The position numbers and the translations under genes are program-made. The notes under the pieces are model-generated. The model saw nothing but the letters and a program-made list of their open reading frames with translations. It did not search any database and was not told where the DNA came from. From Marisediminitalea aggregata (GTDB lineage Bacteria > Pseudomonadota > Gammaproteobacteria > Enterobacterales > Alteromonadaceae), in NCBI RefSeq assembly GCF_900129565.1, contig NZ_FQWD01000005.1:62001-126000 (forward strand): 64,000 nucleotides of DNA, read 5' to 3'. Positions 61,768-64,000 of this stretch are shown here, one piece after another (positions within the stretch are counted from its first letter, which is position 1; each line of letters starts with the position of its first letter).

Positions 61768-62361
61768 ATGCAAAGCCATAATTCGTCTCGTCGGGACTTG
61801 TTGAAACGCATGGCAATGGGGCTGGGAGTGTGTGCAGCCGAAGGTGCGTTGCTAAACAATGCGGTTGCTGCGGCCTTGTCGTATGACGCATCGTCGTCAC
61901 AATCAGGCCTGTTTACACCGCAACAACGCGCTGTGTTAAACGCCATTTGCGAGTGCGTAATCCCGCGCACTGATACACCGGGTGCCGCTGAGGTAGGCTG
62001 CGCAGAATTTGTTGAACACCAGTTATTGGTGGTGTTTGCTTCCGACACCCAACAGGCGTGTCAGGGGGTACTGCAAACTATCCATCAGGTAAGCACAAAC
62101 GAGCAGGGCAAACCGTTTGCGTCACGTTCTATTGCTGAACAAATCGCATTGCTGGAAAAAGTCGAGGCCATGCAGCCCCCGTTTACACACCTTGAATACG
62201 GGCCGTTTAAGCAATTGAAAAACCTGATTGTGTTTGGTTATTACACCTCAATGCCGGGAGCGACACAGGAGCTCACCTATCTGGCCGTCCCCGGGCGTTT
62301 CGTTGGCTCTGTACCCCTTGCCGATATTGGCAGTGCGTACAGTTCTAAAGATTACTATTAA
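61768..62361 (+). CDS. Gluconate 2-dehydrogenase subunit 3 family protein
   Basis: From ATG 61768 with GAGG five bases upstream the product has 197 residues; an ATG at 61750 is less well placed. A Tat signal SSRRDLLKRMAMGLG opens it, and the family block FTPQQRAVLNAICECVIPRTDTPGAAEVG follows. It is the small subunit of membrane-bound or periplasmic sugar dehydrogenases, helping to export and anchor the GMC subunit encoded 27 bases downstream. The GMC protein has no signal of its own, so it likely travels with this subunit through Tat. Confidence 0.86.
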   Translation: MQSHNSSRRDLLKRMAMGLGVCAAEGALLNNAVAAALSYDASSSQSGLFTPQQRAVLNAICECVIPRTDTPGAAEVGCAEFVEHQLLVVFASDTQQACQGVLQTIHQVSTNEQGKPFASRSIAEQIALLEKVEAMQPPFTHLEYGPFKQLKNLIVFGYYTSMPGATQELTYLAVPGRFVGSVPLADIGSAYSSKDYY

Positions 62362-62388
62362 GCCGCGTTCGCAGTAGGAATTATTAAC

Positions 62389-64000
62389 ATGACACAACAT
62401 CGTTACGTAAACGAGTCAGCGGAAGTCTACGACGCCATTGTGGTTGGATCGGGCATTACCGGTGGCTGGGCAGCTAAAGAGCTCTGCGAAAAAGGCCTGA
62501 AAACGCTGATGGTAGAGCGCGGCCGCGTGGTAGAACACCGTAAGGACTACACCACCGAAGCCAAGCCGCCCTGGGAATACCCCAATCGCATGAAAGTCGC
62601 TAAGAAGCTGATAGATGAAGAATACCCGATTCAGCAGCAGTGCTACGCCTTTCACGATGGTACAAAACACTTTTTCTCCAGCGACAAGGACTACCCGTAT
62701 CACACCGAGCCAGATGCGCCTTTTAGTTGGATCCGCGCTAACCAGCTTGGCGGCAAATCCTTATTGTGGCATCGCCAGTCTTATCGGATGAGCCCGTTTG
62801 ATTTTGAAGCCAATGCCAAAGACGGTCATGGCAATGACTGGCCTATTCGCTATGAAGACCTGGCGCCTTGGTATGACTATGTGGAGCGTTTTGTGGGGAT
62901 CAGCGGCAATGCCGACGGGTTGCCACAACTGCCCGACGGTATATTTCAACCGCCGTTTGAGATGACGGCACCAGAGCGCGACTTTACCGCGCTGATGAAA
63001 GAGAAACACCCGGATAAACCGGTGATCATGAGTCGCTGTGCGCACTTAACCGCACCACAAAAAATACAGGTGGAGCTGGGCCGTATGCAATGTATGGCGC
63101 GCAACGAATGTCAGAAAGGGTGTTCATTTGGTGCGTATTTCTCAACCCAAAGCGCCACATTGCCAGCTGCGGCCCGCACCGGCAATTTGTATATTGCACC
63201 TAACAGTGTGGTAGAGAGCGTGATTTACAGTGACCAGACCCAAAAGGCCGTTGGGGTGCGGGTAATCGACAATGACACCCTCGAACAACGTGAGTATTAC
63301 GGCAAGATGGTGTTTCTGTGTGCGTCGACACTGGGCAGCACGCAAATTATGCTAAACAGCACGAGTAAACGCTTCCCGACCGGCATCGCTAACAGCTCCG
63401 GGGTGTTAGGGCATTACCTGATGGACCACAACTACAATGCCTTTGTGACAGCTTCCATAGAGGGTTACGAGGACGAGTATTACATTGGCCGGCGACCTTC
63501 GTCGCTATACATTCCCAACTTCCATTACGAGCCTAAGCGATACCACAAAGCATTCAAGCGCGGTTATGCGCTGGCAGGCAGTGCCGCCCGTTCCGACTGG
63601 CAGGGCCTGGGAATGTCAGACGGCTTTGGTGTGAGCTTTAAGAATAAGCTGCACAACCCGGGTAAGTGGGGCATCGGCTTAGGCGCCCAGGGGGAAATGC
63701 TGCCGAATCGCGACAATCAGGTGCAGTTGCACCCCACCAAAAAAGACAAGTGGGGCATGCCTCAGCTGAGTATCAACTGCAAGTGGTCAGAAAACGAAAC
63801 CATTATGATGGAGCACGCTGCTGACGTGTCGGTGAAAATGCTACAGGATGCCGGATTTGGCGACATAAAAGCCAACGTGAACTACTCGCCGCCCGGGCTG
63901 GCGATCCACGAAGTTGGGTCGGCCAGAATGGGGCGTGACCCGAAAGACTCAGTGTTAAATGGTTACAATCAGGCGCATGATGTACCGAATCTGTTTGTAA
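62389..64000 (+). CDS. GMC family oxidoreductase, right-truncated
   Basis: The frame runs from ATG 62389 to the window edge (537 residues) without a stop; family length suggests only a few dozen codons are missing. The FAD loop is VVGSGITGGWAAKEL near residue 16 and the adenine-ribose acid is in MVERGR. GMC signature LGGKSLLWHRQSYRM and the late HEVGSARMG with the active-site histidine are present. Cysteines in QCMARNECQKGC may bind metal. With the preceding subunit this resembles glucoside 3-dehydrogenases and gluconate or sorbitol dehydrogenases, which pass electrons to a cytochrome c. The cytochrome gene would be off the window. Confidence 0.85.
   Translation, partial: MTQHRYVNESAEVYDAIVVGSGITGGWAAKELCEKGLKTLMVERGRVVEHRKDYTTEAKPPWEYPNRMKVAKKLIDEEYPIQQQCYAFHDGTKHFFSSDKDYPYHTEPDAPFSWIRANQLGGKSLLWHRQSYRMSPFDFEANAKDGHGNDWPIRYEDLAPWYDYVERFVGISGNADGLPQLPDGIFQPPFEMTAPERDFTALMKEKHPDKPVIMSRCAHLTAPQKIQVELGRMQCMARNECQKGCSFGAYFSTQSATLPAAARTGNLYIAPNSVVESVIYSDQTQKAVGVRVIDNDTLEQREYYGKMVFLCASTLGSTQIMLNSTSKRFPTGIANSSGVLGHYLMDHNYNAFVTASIEGYEDEYYIGRRPSSLYIPNFHYEPKRYHKAFKRGYALAGSAARSDWQGLGMSDGFGVSFKNKLHNPGKWGIGLGAQGEMLPNRDNQVQLHPTKKDKWGMPQLSINCKWSENETIMMEHAADVSVKMLQDAGFGDIKANVNYSPPGLAIHEVGSARMGRDPKDSVLNGYNQAHDVPNLFV

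Overview
The window reads like a marine, polymer-degrading gammaproteobacterium of the Alteromonadales (Alteromonas/Paraglaciecola type). This rests on gene style, not on a marker gene: three large TonB-dependent receptors next to catabolic clusters, a flavin-dependent halogenase beside a carbohydrate receptor, a PEP-CTERM protein, a DUF3010 protein and Shine-Dalgarno-led starts. I saw no rRNA, tRNA, CRISPR array, transposase or integrase. The first ~26 kb look more AT-rich than the rest (an impression, not a measurement).

Region 1, 1-7.5 kb, is a defence-like island. A minus-strand operon runs off the left edge: a Z1-domain superfamily II helicase-like ATPase, a BrxF-like small protein and a BrxC/PglY (DUF6079)-type large P-loop ATPase, which resembles the start of a type 3 BREX locus with an added Z1 gene. 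Divergent from it are a broken HNH-like gene and an unrecognised 335-residue protein. Next come a probable HEPN + LOTUS (OST-HTH) RNA-directed protein and a small membrane protein.

Region 2, 7.6-22 kb, is a nearly complete ferulate pathway. A secreted tannase/feruloyl esterase-type lipoprotein and a TonB receptor deliver ferulate. An AraC regulator, an AAHS-type permease, feruloyl-CoA synthetase (fcs), feruloyl-CoA hydratase/lyase (ech) and vanillin dehydrogenase (vdh) convert it to vanillate. VanAB demethylates vanillate to protocatechuate under VanR, whose ATTGGATCCAAT-type operators are visible. No ring-cleavage genes for protocatechuate are in the window.

Region 3, 22-31 kb, is mixed: a truncated hipA relic behind a direct repeat, DUF3010, small hypotheticals, an orphan helix-turn-helix protein, a PEP-CTERM protein, a GH9 glycosidase paired with a CE2-type acetyl esterase, and a CPBP membrane protease.

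Region 4, 31-50.7 kb, is a catabolic island whose substrate I cannot name. Its plus-strand operon encodes an acetamidase/formamidase, an MFS permease, a RutA-like flavin monooxygenase, a RutB-like cysteine hydrolase, an M20 amidohydrolase and a TauD-type dioxygenase. Around it lie a second TauD enzyme, a flavin reductase, a DODA-type extradiol dioxygenase, a VOC protein, a TonB receptor, a Rieske oxygenase with a VanB-like reductase, a cupin, two AraC regulators and another MFS transporter. The set implies oxidative opening and stepwise amide hydrolysis of a nitrogen-containing, probably aromatic, compound.

Region 5, 50.7-64 kb, is a sugar-utilisation locus: halogenase, TonB receptor of the Xanthomonas/Caulobacter carbohydrate type, sugar MFS permease, LacI regulator, GH2 glycosidase, and a Tat-exported oxidoreductase (small subunit plus GMC flavoprotein, the latter cut by the right edge) with a Dabb protein. 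LacI-type palindromes stand before the receptor and the GH2 gene.
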